From assembly GCA_017541365.1 (NCBI GenBank), contig JAFXZF010000005.1, positions 1-64,000 on the forward strand: 64,000 nucleotides of DNA. Reading direction: 5' to 3'. The notes below the pieces were generated by a model. The model was given only the letters and a program-made list of their open reading frames with translations. It did no database searches and was not told the DNA's origin. The translations under genes were made by a program, and so were the position numbers. Below, piece by piece: positions 43,096 to 51,511 of the stretch (the stretch's first letter is position 1; each line of letters begins with the position of its first letter). The DNA comes from Prevotella sp. GTDB lineage: Bacteria; Bacteroidota; Bacteroidia; Bacteroidales; Bacteroidaceae.

Positions 43096-43787
43096 CATGC
43101 TACTCCTGCTTTCACACAGGCCATCTAACGTGAGATGTTGTAGTCTGGACTATTTCTTCACCATGCCCTATGGAGGGTTTAGGTGTTGCCTGTATAGTCT
43201 CTACGCCATTTACAGCATCGGGTAATGCTGATTTAGTGAGCCATCGCCTTCCCCGATGTCGCCATCAAGGAGGTTTCTGTTTGTTAGGGCAATTCTACAT
43301 CACCAGTTTCCTGATGAGCACTCTTGTTTAGTCCTCGGTAATTGTCTGTCAATGCATGACAGTTAGGACAAAGCAATTGCAGGTTTTCTATCCTGTTGTC
43401 ACTGTTATCACCATTCACGTGGTGCAGTTCCAATGGTATTTCCTTCTCCTGCCATTGAGATAATCCACAACATTCGCATTGTCTCTCCTTCAATCCTTCT
43501 CTTAAAAGCCTATTCTTTAGTTTGTAACTTTGGTAGTAGGAACCTTTTATCAAGATTTCCTTTATATCAGTTACTTTCCTTGGCTTAAACTTCAATCCCA
43601 CATTCCATCCCTGTCCTGTGAAATGAGAAGTGTCCAGATTAAATTCTTCTATTGCTCTGTGTATAATCCTGTAATTTCCACCTGTTGGTTTCAAATTAAG
43701 CATCCTACAAACCGAAGCAATACTCCGAGACATGCTTACCGCTGTTTCATATTCTTCCTTTGTATGTTTCATCTCGAGAACCTGTTA
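43096..43787 (-). ncRNA. Group I intron in the tRNA-Leu(UAA) anticodon loop
   Basis: About 692 nt. Conserved core elements on the minus strand: R element GGCGTAGAGACTATACAGGC (43189-43208 region) and S element AAGAAATAGTCC (about 43147-43158), whose GACTA and TAGTC form P7. Near the 3' end are P9-like hairpins (CATCT/AGATG; CCTG...CAGG). The intron ends in G (43096), as group I introns do, and the 5' exon ends in U with a possible P1 partner AGGTTC a few bases into the intron. The ORF sits in the 5' part. The exact 5' splice base needs RNA evidence. Confidence 0.85.
43284..43772 (-). CDS. HNH homing endonuclease encoded in the intron
   Basis: 162 residues, starting 15 bases into the intron. 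The N-terminal half (about 1-70) looks like a DNA-recognition region with a helix-turn-helix-like SMSRSIASVCRMLNLKP. The C-terminal half is a zinc-braced HNH nuclease: CECCG, then LELHHVNGDNSDNRIENLQL (HH, N) and LCPNCHALTDN (final His and Cys pair). Expected to cut intron-less tRNA-Leu alleles and so spread the intron. The stop codon is about 75 bases before the R element. More AT-rich than the neighbouring housekeeping genes. Confidence 0.88.
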   Translation of the reverse strand: MKHTKEEYETAVSMSRSIASVCRMLNLKPTGGNYRIIHRAIEEFNLDTSHFTGQGWNVGLKFKPRKVTDIKEILIKGSYYQSYKLKNRLLREGLKERQCECCGLSQWQEKEIPLELHHVNGDNSDNRIENLQLLCPNCHALTDNYRGLNKSAHQETGDVELP

Positions 43788-43851
43788 AAGTCCCTCGTGT
43801 CTACCAATTCCACCATTGCGGCAGCCATTATGGTGTGCTTAATAAAGCGAG

Positions 43852-43913
43852 TGCAAAGTTACGAAAATGAGAGCAAATAACAAAATAAATTCGTTTATTT
43901 TTTATTTGCCGAG
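43852..43913 (-). repeat. Promoter-bearing repeat, diverged copy 3 (tRNA-Leu promoter)
   Basis: On the minus strand: CTCGGCAAATAAAAAATAAA, an AAACGAATTT-type core, TTTTGTTATTTGCTC, then CGTAACTTTGCA. It follows the same order as the copies at 9242 and 27558, at roughly 75-80% identity by eye. Confidence 0.55.
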
Positions 43914-43981
43914 TGTAAATAACCAATATAAGATACAGAGAAGAGTTGATAGATTGCCTGTTCTTATATGTATACATATCG

Positions 43982-44018
43982 CCGACCCCACAGAACTCAA
44001 TTAGCACTGTGAGGTCGG
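43982..44018. terminator. Hairpin between the zinc-ribbon gene and tRNA-Leu
   Basis: CCGACCCCACAG pairs with CTGTGAGGTCGG around a 13-base loop. A T-rich tail exists only on the plus strand, so its direction is unclear. Confidence 0.5.
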
Positions 44019-44045
44019 TTTTATCAATGTTACAGAAAGGGTTTC

Positions 44046-45143
44046 TTATATCCTTCTTGCTCCAGCTTCACGTTGAGACCGTGATTCGTCGAGTTTTTCT
44101 TGAATCTTGTTATTCATCATCTTGTTTACAATAACTTTTCCTATAAACCAAACGACGAGATATATTAAAGTCCAGGTGAATCCGAGGGAGAATATCAGCA
44201 CAATAGCAAGAAGCCATAGCCATTTCACATAACTCTTTATCTTTTCCTTTCCGTTTACGAATTCTATTTCCTCCTGATCTACTGGATAACTATATTCCGT
44301 GCGCTGTCCTGTTCCATCCATTAGGAAGTGATACTGACCACCAGCATAGTTATAGTAAACAAACCAGAAAGGCGCATATACATACTTTCCCTTTGTGGTG
44401 AGATTATAACTTGATGAGGCGCGGAAATTGCGAATTTCTTGATTACCGATTTGATTAAGAGCAGCATTCTTTGCTGTCTCTTCTACCATTTCTTTACCGT
44501 GTTTCTGCCAAACGATTGTTTCATCAGCATTGCGCTCTAGTGTCATCAAATTTTCATCGTTGAAATCTATTAATCCTTCGGCATATTCTTTTGACATCAT
44601 TATGTCATATGGAAAGAGATGTGTAAATTTCCTAAGTTCTTCAGGAATTTCCTCTCCCTCATTGGCAAGACATAGGAAGGCAAAGTTGCCAGCGGCATTA
44701 CCGTTCTGTGGACGCCATTTTTTTACTGTCTTTGTAGAGATGGTCTTTCCACTGTCTGTCCAGTTTCTGCTTACATCTACCTTCTGATCTTCGTATGAAG
44801 ACTCACAACTCCATGATGCGTTATATGTTCCCTCAAAGAGGTACATAGGAAGATAAGCCTGAATGACATCGCCTGTACTGATAGCCTCAAAAATGTTTGT
44901 AGGAACATAGTCCTGATTAACAAGAGAGTTTACCAACGCATTTTCAAATGTCTGTTCGTCTGTAGTGAAAGGAATGATACGCTCTGGAACAGGTACATCC
45001 TTAGGTTTTACAAGTGGATTCACCATCTTGCTGTGGCAATAAGGACACTCTGCCATCAATTTGTTTGGATTAAAAGTGTTGATAGGTCGTTTACACGACG
45101 GACAAACTACTTGTTGAAGTCTCAACGTTGTTTCTTCTGCCAT
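44046..45143 (-). CDS. Zinc-ribbon membrane protein (YdjG-like)
   Basis: 365 residues. N-terminal TFIIB-type zinc ribbon VVCPSCKRPI...AECPYCHSKM (about 13-40), a soluble middle region (about 55-300), then one or two membrane helices (about 308-345: WLWLLAIVLIFSLGFTWTLIYLVVW) and a basic tail. The combination with an SPFH protein and a small membrane protein in one operon resembles ydjG-ydjH-ydjI of Bacillus, which goes with PspA in envelope stress. No PspA is present here. Last gene of the operon. Confidence 0.65.
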   Translation of the reverse strand: MAEETTLRLQQVVCPSCKRPINTFNPNKLMAECPYCHSKMVNPLVKPKDVPVPERIIPFTTDEQTFENALVNSLVNQDYVPTNIFEAISTGDVIQAYLPMYLFEGTYNASWSCESSYEDQKVDVSRNWTDSGKTISTKTVKKWRPQNGNAAGNFAFLCLANEGEEIPEELRKFTHLFPYDIMMSKEYAEGLIDFNDENLMTLERNADETIVWQKHGKEMVEETAKNAALNQIGNQEIRNFRASSSYNLTTKGKYVYAPFWFVYYNYAGGQYHFLMDGTGQRTEYSYPVDQEEIEFVNGKEKIKSYVKWLWLLAIVLIFSLGFTWTLIYLVVWFIGKVIVNKMMNNKIQEKLDESRSQREAGARRI

Positions 45144-45190
45144 AATTTTGTTGATTTTAATGGGTTAATAAATATGTTATTAGGATATTA

Positions 45191-45874
45191 CTAAGAAAAT
45201 CTTGCCATACGTATAGCCTTAGTTCGATGTTTTATAGCCGTTTGCACTGTCTTTATTTGCGATTCAAGTTGTTCTTGATTGCCTTGTTCAACGAAAGAAC
45301 ATAGAGTGTTAACTGCATTCTCTAACTCTAATTCTGCATCCATTGCCTCAGGAAAACTTTCTATAGAACTGCTGCTTAACGACTCGTAGCAGTTCGCCAT
45401 CTGTTTGCGCAATGTGGGATCATTTACTTGCCTCATGGCTTCTTTTAAGTCTTCAGCCAAAGAGCGTATATATACTCTTTCCTGACGTTGCTTAGCTAAT
45501 GAGGCTTTCGTAGCATCATTTGCCATAACACTCATCAACTGCAATATGAGGAACACCATCAACAAGCCACCTTGGATTATTGTCGGCCATGTAGGGTCCT
45601 CCGCATTATACCACAAGAAACCAATACCAAAAACCAACTCTGTAAAAAAGTAGAACAATGCGCGAAGATAAAGGCTGGCAGACAAGACAGTCTCACCCTT
45701 TTCTGCATTACAGAAGAGCGGAGTGGCAAGCAAACACAAATAGGCTGCATGGATAAATCCGTAACATACCCATTCTGTGTCAGAACGTTCCGTGCCTCCC
45801 AAAAGGAAAAACATCACGTTGAATCCTATGAGGAAGATAAGTCCTATAATAACTTTCAATATATTCTCTTTCAT
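45191..45874 (-). CDS. Four-helix membrane protein with C-terminal coiled region
   Basis: 227 residues. Membrane helices at about 8-27, 38-55, 67-88 and 98-117, then a helical cytoplasmic domain (about 125-225; KQRQERVYIRSLAEDLKEAMRQV). No known family recognised. It lies 20 bases after the SPFH gene and 47 before the zinc-ribbon gene, so it is likely the membrane partner of a three-protein complex (inference). Confidence 0.6.
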   Translation of the reverse strand: MKENILKVIIGLIFLIGFNVMFFLLGGTERSDTEWVCYGFIHAAYLCLLATPLFCNAEKGETVLSASLYLRALFYFFTELVFGIGFLWYNAEDPTWPTIIQGGLLMVFLILQLMSVMANDATKASLAKQRQERVYIRSLAEDLKEAMRQVNDPTLRKQMANCYESLSSSSIESFPEAMDAELELENAVNTLCSFVEQGNQEQLESQIKTVQTAIKHRTKAIRMARFS

Positions 45875-45893
45875 ACCTTTTATATTTTAGCAT

Positions 45894-47036
45894 TTATAAT
45901 CTACTCATAATTTCTGCAACTTTTGCGTCATACTGCTCTTGGTTGATAAGTCCTGCGTCCAATAATTGCTTCATCTTTGACAACGATTCCATTGGATCGG
46001 GTTGTGTTGTTGGCTGAGGCGGTGTCGTTCCTCCTGTTCCGAAACGTCCCTGTCCACCGAACCCTTGCGGCTGGGGTGGCTGTTGTGGTTGTGATGGTGT
46101 GCCAAAGGCTGTTGTCGCCATTTGGGCAAAAGCGTTTCCTGCTGCCATACCCATTCCTAAACCTGCTCCTGCACTGGCAATTCCTCCCGCTCCAGGATTT
46201 ACAGCAACATCTTTAAGAAGTTCTTGCTGAACAGCCTGATTGTAGTTAGGAGTATTGCCTATATTTTTGGCTGCTGACAGTCTGTCTCTCCAAATTCTTC
46301 TCTCTTCTGTATCATCTATGCTAAGTGCTCCAAATGAGAAATTTTCCAATTCGAAACCATATTCCAAAAACATCTCATCGAAATAAGGCTTAAGATCTTT
46401 TGAAAAGTCTTTCAATTGGCTTGAAATAGCATTGATGGAACGAGTCATGGAACGCTCCTCAAGTTTATTACCAATAAGAGTACTTATCTCCTGTGATATT
46501 TCCGATTGGAAGAAGAACTCTAAGTCTGATGTGGTATAGATACTCTTATCACCCATCAATTTCATGAAGGCTTTTACGCAGGCCTCATCATCTTCGGTAA
46601 AGTTGAAACGTATGCGGAATGTACCATATCCGCGCACCAATGTCGGAACACCGTCACCCAAGTGATGGTCTTCGATCTCTATTGGCGTTTGGGTTCCCCA
46701 GTTCACATTTTGGTAATTTGTCTGCACATGATACACCTGACAGGTGAATGTGCTCATACCGCCAGTGAGCATGTTTCTGATGCGACTCAGAATCACTATA
46801 TTTTCCGTTTTAACCTCATTTCTCCCATTTTCAAGCACCCCATAAATTTCACCGTTCTTAATGAAGATGACCTTTTCGTTAGGTGCAACTGTAATGACAG
46901 AATTAGTATTAAAGTCTTGTCTTTGATCCAGATATATCAGCGTGCCAGTATCATTTTGCCGTTGGATGGACTCCATTACGTTTTTGCTACCTCCAGCAAA
47001 ATTTGCTTCATTTTCGTTTCTGTGAAATAATCCCAT
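45894..47036 (-). CDS. SPFH/band-7 (YdjI-type) protein with C-terminal SHOCT motif
   Basis: 380 residues starting MGLFHRNENEANFAGGSKNVMESIQ. The SPFH domain spans about 40-260 (VITVAPNEKVIFIKNGEIYGVLE; EISQEISTLIGNKLEERS). Then a Gly/Ala-rich hydrophobic stretch (about 278-305) and a Pro/Gln/Gly linker lead to a C-terminal SHOCT-like helix pair SLSKMKQLLDAGLINQEQYDAKVAEIM (about 350-378). SPFH proteins form oligomeric membrane scaffolds. First gene of the operon. Confidence 0.8.
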   Translation of the reverse strand: MGLFHRNENEANFAGGSKNVMESIQRQNDTGTLIYLDQRQDFNTNSVITVAPNEKVIFIKNGEIYGVLENGRNEVKTENIVILSRIRNMLTGGMSTFTCQVYHVQTNYQNVNWGTQTPIEIEDHHLGDGVPTLVRGYGTFRIRFNFTEDDEACVKAFMKLMGDKSIYTTSDLEFFFQSEISQEISTLIGNKLEERSMTRSINAISSQLKDFSKDLKPYFDEMFLEYGFELENFSFGALSIDDTEERRIWRDRLSAAKNIGNTPNYNQAVQQELLKDVAVNPGAGGIASAGAGLGMGMAAGNAFAQMATTAFGTPSQPQQPPQPQGFGGQGRFGTGGTTPPQPTTQPDPMESLSKMKQLLDAGLINQEQYDAKVAEIMSRL

Positions 47037-47085
47037 AGTTTTTTGTATTATTTTGCATTTACATGATTGAAATGTTGTCTATCTG

Positions 47086-47262
47086 TTAAAAACCGCTTGA
47101 CATAGCTAAATACCATTTTCCGTCGTCGGCTTTTGTTACTATCATTACTGCCTTCTTAACCCTTCCGCAGGATGTGGTCACTTCATAGTAAAGGTCGACA
47201 CGATTTTCTCCATGCGCTTCTTCTTTGATAAATTTATAATTCGACTGTTTTTTATAAGATTT
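47086..47262 (-). pseudogene. C-terminal fragment of a small exported-protein gene
   Basis: On the minus strand a frame opens after TAG and runs to TAA (47088-47086), without a start codon. It reads like protein: NYKFIKEEAHGENRVDLYYE, then TTSCGRVKKAVMIVTKADDG and KWYLAMSSGF. The end pattern (strand, DDGKWYL, stop) resembles NTF2-like/DUF4878 lipoproteins. It overlaps the last codons of the 47252 gene in another frame and looks like a remnant whose 5' part was lost. Confidence 0.6.
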
Positions 47263-48433
47263 TTCCTACTGCATTTGTATATCCAACAACTCCATTAGGA
47301 TTGTAAATATAAACCGATGTTCCAAAAACAACGAGGTTTCCATCGCTATCTATACAATTGGGATTCTGGCTAACCCATATTTCTGAGAAACCATATTTGT
47401 CGAAACCTGAACGCAATAGACCTCCTAAAGGTAGGGGATTGTCAAAGTCTCCTGATTTCCAAAATTGAGTATTGTATGATTTGCGAGAACCATATAAAGA
47501 ATTTCCCTGTGTCAGCATGTCACCATTTGGTGCAATCCTTACCCATTCAAAGGTATTGTCTATATTCGCTGGCATCTTTGCATATTCGGAAATGCCATTA
47601 GGATTAACCATGTTTATTCGATAAATGCGTCTGCCGCACGCCATGTAAAGATAATCTCCTTGAGTGCAGATATCCTTTATTTCCAATGAGCTTTGATTTT
47701 GGAGATATTCAGCTACATAGCTTTGTTTTGACAAATCCCAATAAGTCTTTTTTCCGTTAACCATCAATCTATATAAATGTAATCCACTTATGTACCATGC
47801 ACATCCATCTGGAGCCCATACGGTCTTGTTACCATAAAAAAGAACCATATCTCCTTGTTCATCATAATAGTTTATTTTACTGATAATTTGCAGATTTTTA
47901 GGATTTCTCCAAGAAATAGAATAATTTGCATATCCATCTTCCTTATCCTTAGTTACGAGATAATTGTCACAACTATATAGAACAGATGAAACCTTGTTGA
48001 TATAAGGTGATGTCTTGACGGAACTGTTATTGTATATCACAACACCATTATTTTCCATTGCACCACTCTTCTTTAATGTGAGCAGTACTTTACCTCCACA
48101 GATATTAATGTCAGCAATAGGCAAACGAGCTCCCTCATATATCCCGTCTATACCAGAAATGAAATCTGTTAAGTTGCCTGTCTTCCTGTCTATACGTTTT
48201 ACTGCGTTATTTGACTTATCCTCAACGTAATATATATAATCCTTATCAACAAACCATGCCGTTGCTTTGGAACCCATTATAGCACATTTCTTGTTGACGG
48301 AAGTTCTTGGTGCTGAAGATATCTTTGAACTTGTTGTCTTTCTTGGAACACTTTTATACCATTTTCCTTTTTGTGCATCAATTGCCGTGCAACACAAAGT
48401 CAACATGAGCGAAAATATGAATATCTTTTTCAT
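47252..48433 (-). CDS. Secreted beta-propeller-like protein, unknown function
   Basis: 393 residues; signal MKKIFIFSLMLTLCCTAIDAQ. The mature protein has recurrent strand-rich units of the type xxYIYYVEDxSNNAVKRID, GDYLYMACGRRIYRIN and DGNLVVFGTSVYIYNP, suggesting a six-bladed propeller (NHL/DUF5050-like). No catalytic residues seen. It is one of five consecutive AT-rich minus-strand genes for exported proteins (47-52 kb) whose base composition differs from nearby pckA and argH, which may mean acquisition. Confidence 0.55.
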   Translation of the reverse strand: MKKIFIFSLMLTLCCTAIDAQKGKWYKSVPRKTTSSKISSAPRTSVNKKCAIMGSKATAWFVDKDYIYYVEDKSNNAVKRIDRKTGNLTDFISGIDGIYEGARLPIADINICGGKVLLTLKKSGAMENNGVVIYNNSSVKTSPYINKVSSVLYSCDNYLVTKDKEDGYANYSISWRNPKNLQIISKINYYDEQGDMVLFYGNKTVWAPDGCAWYISGLHLYRLMVNGKKTYWDLSKQSYVAEYLQNQSSLEIKDICTQGDYLYMACGRRIYRINMVNPNGISEYAKMPANIDNTFEWVRIAPNGDMLTQGNSLYGSRKSYNTQFWKSGDFDNPLPLGGLLRSGFDKYGFSEIWVSQNPNCIDSDGNLVVFGTSVYIYNPNGVVGYTNAVGKIL

Positions 48434-48462
48434 ATATCTTTTGTCTTAATATTTGTATTTTT

Positions 48463-49260
48463 TTACTCAAAAATCATGTTTTTGTATTTTCCCTGCATGA
48501 GTTCTGGTGCCAAGAAGAAGTTTTTGTCCTCCTTCTCGGTGCCATCAAACATGAAGTCAATCAGCTTCTTTGTCAAGGCTGCTGGATTCAGCTCTTCCTG
48601 AACAATGCCTCTGCCATCAGTGCTTCTATTGGTTATGGCATTTCTTTTACTGAACTTTATGTTATAGATGTTCTCATTATCAGAGTCCTTCTCCCTCTTG
48701 ACATTGACATTGCTGCCTAGACTGTTGTCGAGTTCTGTTTCTATAGATACGCGTTTGGTGAATATAAATCCCTCCTTGATTTTTCCTCCAATCCAAAGTG
48801 TTTTGTATCCTGGCAAACTGCCGCCGATGCAAATCGTGTATGCCACGTAGGTGTCGGGCATATCGCTGACCTTTGCAATAGTCCATGCCACCCCATATTC
48901 ATAGGTGTCGGCTCTGCCGAAACGCTTCTCTAACATCGTAGCGGCATCAAACTTTGCGGTGGACAAGCGCACTACACTACTCTTTATCCATCCAGGTTGA
49001 CCACTGGTACTGGCAATATAGTACCATCCGTTTTTTTCTCCAAAAGTAGGTAGTACCATGTCTTGGCTAAGTATGTCCACAACTTGAGCATTCGCAGAGG
49101 GCTCCTTTCTTATGTTAACATAGGACTGTCCCTTTACAAGCACATACTGTAGATTCTCTTCAGACACAGGGAAATTGGCTGTACCCTGAGCACTGCTTTC
49201 ACACACTGATGCGAGAAGAAATGCAATGATTGCTAAGAAAGAAATAAGAAGATTCTTCAT
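48463..49260 (-). CDS. Secreted SH3-domain protein
   Basis: 265 residues with signal MKNLLISFLAIIAFLLASVCESSAQ. A bacterial SH3 (SH3b) domain at about 38-105: YVLVKGQSYVNIRKEPSANA, VVDILSQDMVLPTF, GWYYIASTSGQPGWIKSSVVR. SH3b domains commonly bind cell-wall peptides. The C-terminal 150 residues are unknown. It lies 20 bases before the 3' end of the upstream leucine-rich repeat gene and 29 bases before the propeller gene, so the genes are probably co-transcribed. Confidence 0.75.
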   Translation of the reverse strand: MKNLLISFLAIIAFLLASVCESSAQGTANFPVSEENLQYVLVKGQSYVNIRKEPSANAQVVDILSQDMVLPTFGEKNGWYYIASTSGQPGWIKSSVVRLSTAKFDAATMLEKRFGRADTYEYGVAWTIAKVSDMPDTYVAYTICIGGSLPGYKTLWIGGKIKEGFIFTKRVSIETELDNSLGSNVNVKREKDSDNENIYNIKFSKRNAITNRSTDGRGIVQEELNPAALTKKLIDFMFDGTEKEDKNFFLAPELMQGKYKNMIFE

Positions 49261-49279
49261 AACTTTTTTGTTTAAAGGT

Positions 49280-51487
49280 TTATTTTAGAACTTTTATGAC
49301 TTGACCATTACTCATTCTGCAGATATTTAGTCCATTAACTTGTTGAGGTTGTGCAATGCCATCAATCGAATAGACGTTAGTTACAGTTGCATTCTGCTTT
49401 TCTGCGCGCACGTTTTCTACAGCAGATGCATCAAACTCTACTATGTTTATAAAACTATTCCAATTATTCGTTTTTTTGTATATTTCTGTTGTACCTTGTG
49501 GAACATAAAGAGTCACTACAAAATTTGTTATAGAACCTGATGTATTTAGGCTATATGGTTCGGTTACATAGCTATATATGGTTTTAAGATTTGTACATTT
49601 GCTAAAAACGTTACTGCCTAATGTTTGGGCATTTTTAGGAATGGTTATAGTTTCTATAGAGGAACAGCCCTCAAAGGCATTGTCGTATATGGTAGTCAAA
49701 CCATTTGGAAGAGAGATCTTCGATAAACTGCTGCAATCCCAAAAAGCATAGTTTCCCACCGAAGTCACATTGTTAGGAATTTCCACGGAAGAAAGGGATG
49801 AACAAAAAGCAAAAGCAGCATAAGGAATAGTGGTTATTCCATTAGGAATACTAATTCCTATAAGTTTGTTGCAACCACTGAATGCGTATGATCCGATAGA
49901 TGTCACTGTTGAGGGAATATCTATAGCATCCAGTTTTGAACAGCCATAAAAAGTGTAGCCATCTATCGAAGAAACAGAATTGGGGATAGTAAATATTCCC
50001 TCTCTACTGCGAGGACAGAATTTTATTGTAGTTTTATCAATATTGTACATGATCCCATCATCTATTACATATTTTGTGTTTCCACTTTCTAATGTGATGG
50101 CTAAGGATTCAGAACACCCTGCAAAAGTTCCTGCTCCAATAAAAGTTGTGGTACGAGGGATAAATATAGAGTTTAGATTACGACAGCTTTTGAATGCGCA
50201 TGAACCGATACTAGTAACGCTATTCGGAATATTTATAGAATTCAGATTAGAGCAACCTTCAAACGCATTTGTACCGATAGATGTAACGTAATTGGGAATT
50301 ATTATTGAAGAAAGAAATGAGCAACCATAAAATGTATATCGCCCAATGCTTGTTACGTAGATAGGAATGCTGACGTGAGTTAAACTTGACATTCCATAAC
50401 ATAGACCGACTGGGATTTTCTTTACACTTGAATCAATATTGAAACTGGTAATCTGTTCGCGTATATTATAGAATGGTGTGCGATTCAGAGCGTCACTTCC
50501 CCAAAAATTAAAGTCGCTATGGTTTTCAGAATTCCAGTTAATTGTTCTCAGTGATTTACAGTAATCAAATACATGCATACCCATTGACGTCACAGACCTA
50601 CCTATAGTCGCTTCCGTAACCCATGGACAATTTGCAAAAGCATAATTACCTATGGTGGTCACGCGGTCGGGTATATTAACACTGGTAAGTTCTTGGCAAC
50701 CATAAAAAGAATATGCGTCAATACTGGTGGTTTTGATAGGAATATAAAGATTCTTCAATTTTGTACAACCATAAAAAGCATAACTATTAATAGTCTTTAA
50801 TCCCTCGGGTAAAATTAATGAACCTAAACTACTGCAATTACGAAAAGCATATTTACCAATAGACTGAAGTTTTTCGCAATCTGTTAAATATTGATATTTT
50901 GCAGGATAGGGGAATTCCAAGTAAATTAAATTTGTCATGCCATCACACAAATATGCTGGAATATTAGTAACCTCCTCTTCAACATAGAATCTTTCAACTT
51001 GAGTTCTGATATCGTAAAATGGAGTGTTATTAGCATAATAGAAATCAGAGAAGTTTTTGGGTCTCCACGTTATATTTTTCAAGTTAGAACATCCTATAAA
51101 AGGAGAAGATCCAAATTTTGTAACATTCACAGGAATGTCAATATCTTTCAGTCCTGTACAGTTTCTGAAAGCCTCTTTACCTATGCTAGTTATGCTCTCT
51201 GGCATAATAACATAAGACACCCCAGAACAGTTACAGAATGCATAATCTGCTATAGCTGTTACCTTGTATGTTTTTCCATTATATGTTACCTCTGCAGGAA
51301 TTTCGATAACACCACTGTAATCTGCATTCCCATACGAGTTACCTTTATATGTTATAATACATTTGCCATTCTCATTACTAACATACGAATAGTATTTTCC
51401 ATCCACCTCAAAATTATGTGGATAAATAGCCTGCGCAAATGTAATTGCGAAAAACATGCATAATAGTTTATAATAAACGTGTTTCAT
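49280..51487 (-). CDS. BspA-like leucine-rich repeat surface protein
   Basis: 735 residues: signal to about residue 22, then more than 20 TpLRR/LRR_5 units of about 23 residues (for example SIGKYAFRNCSSLGSLILPE and SVTSIGSCAFKSCRNLNSI), a C-terminal linker, and a tail with VYSIDGIAQPQQVNGLNI plus QVIKVLK, similar to type IX secretion tails. BspA-like proteins of oral and gut Bacteroidetes mediate binding to host or other bacteria. Notably AT-rich. The near-identical repeats invite copy-number change by recombination. Confidence 0.88.
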   Translation of the reverse strand: MKHVYYKLLCMFFAITFAQAIYPHNFEVDGKYYSYVSNENGKCIITYKGNSYGNADYSGVIEIPAEVTYNGKTYKVTAIADYAFCNCSGVSYVIMPESITSIGKEAFRNCTGLKDIDIPVNVTKFGSSPFIGCSNLKNITWRPKNFSDFYYANNTPFYDIRTQVERFYVEEEVTNIPAYLCDGMTNLIYLEFPYPAKYQYLTDCEKLQSIGKYAFRNCSSLGSLILPEGLKTINSYAFYGCTKLKNLYIPIKTTSIDAYSFYGCQELTSVNIPDRVTTIGNYAFANCPWVTEATIGRSVTSMGMHVFDYCKSLRTINWNSENHSDFNFWGSDALNRTPFYNIREQITSFNIDSSVKKIPVGLCYGMSSLTHVSIPIYVTSIGRYTFYGCSFLSSIIIPNYVTSIGTNAFEGCSNLNSINIPNSVTSIGSCAFKSCRNLNSIFIPRTTTFIGAGTFAGCSESLAITLESGNTKYVIDDGIMYNIDKTTIKFCPRSREGIFTIPNSVSSIDGYTFYGCSKLDAIDIPSTVTSIGSYAFSGCNKLIGISIPNGITTIPYAAFAFCSSLSSVEIPNNVTSVGNYAFWDCSSLSKISLPNGLTTIYDNAFEGCSSIETITIPKNAQTLGSNVFSKCTNLKTIYSYVTEPYSLNTSGSITNFVVTLYVPQGTTEIYKKTNNWNSFINIVEFDASAVENVRAEKQNATVTNVYSIDGIAQPQQVNGLNICRMSNGQVIKVLK

Positions 51488-51511
51488 ATATTTCGTTTTT
51501 AGAGATTTGTA

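Larger units (their letters stand above)
43045..43822 (-). tRNA. tRNA-Leu (anticodon UAA), interrupted by a group I intron
   Basis: 5' exon 43822-43788: GCCGCAA acceptor, TGGTGGAATTGGTAGACAC D arm typical of tRNA-Leu, then AGGGA and CTT. 3' exon 43095-43045: AAAA, TCCCT, a long variable arm (TGACCCGAAACGGTCGT), T arm GCGGG-TTCGAGT-CCCGC, TCGCGGC and discriminator A. Joined, the anticodon loop is CTTAAAA (UAA) on an AGGGA/TCCCT stem; total 86 nt, right for a class II tRNA. One A-C mismatch sits in the acceptor stem (6-67). CCA is not encoded. Promoter TTTG 43881-43884 / TAACTTTG 43854-43861. Confidence 0.88.

Noticed and set aside
42992..43225. Plus-strand ORF across tRNA-Leu
   Set aside because: It runs through tRNA exon 2 and the intron core (antisense) and starts in repeats; the RNA explanation is much stronger.
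49280..51487. Tandem leucine-rich repeats as a DNA repeat array
   Set aside because: The periodicity is protein-level (about 23 residues) with diverged codons; it is an ordinary BspA-like protein.
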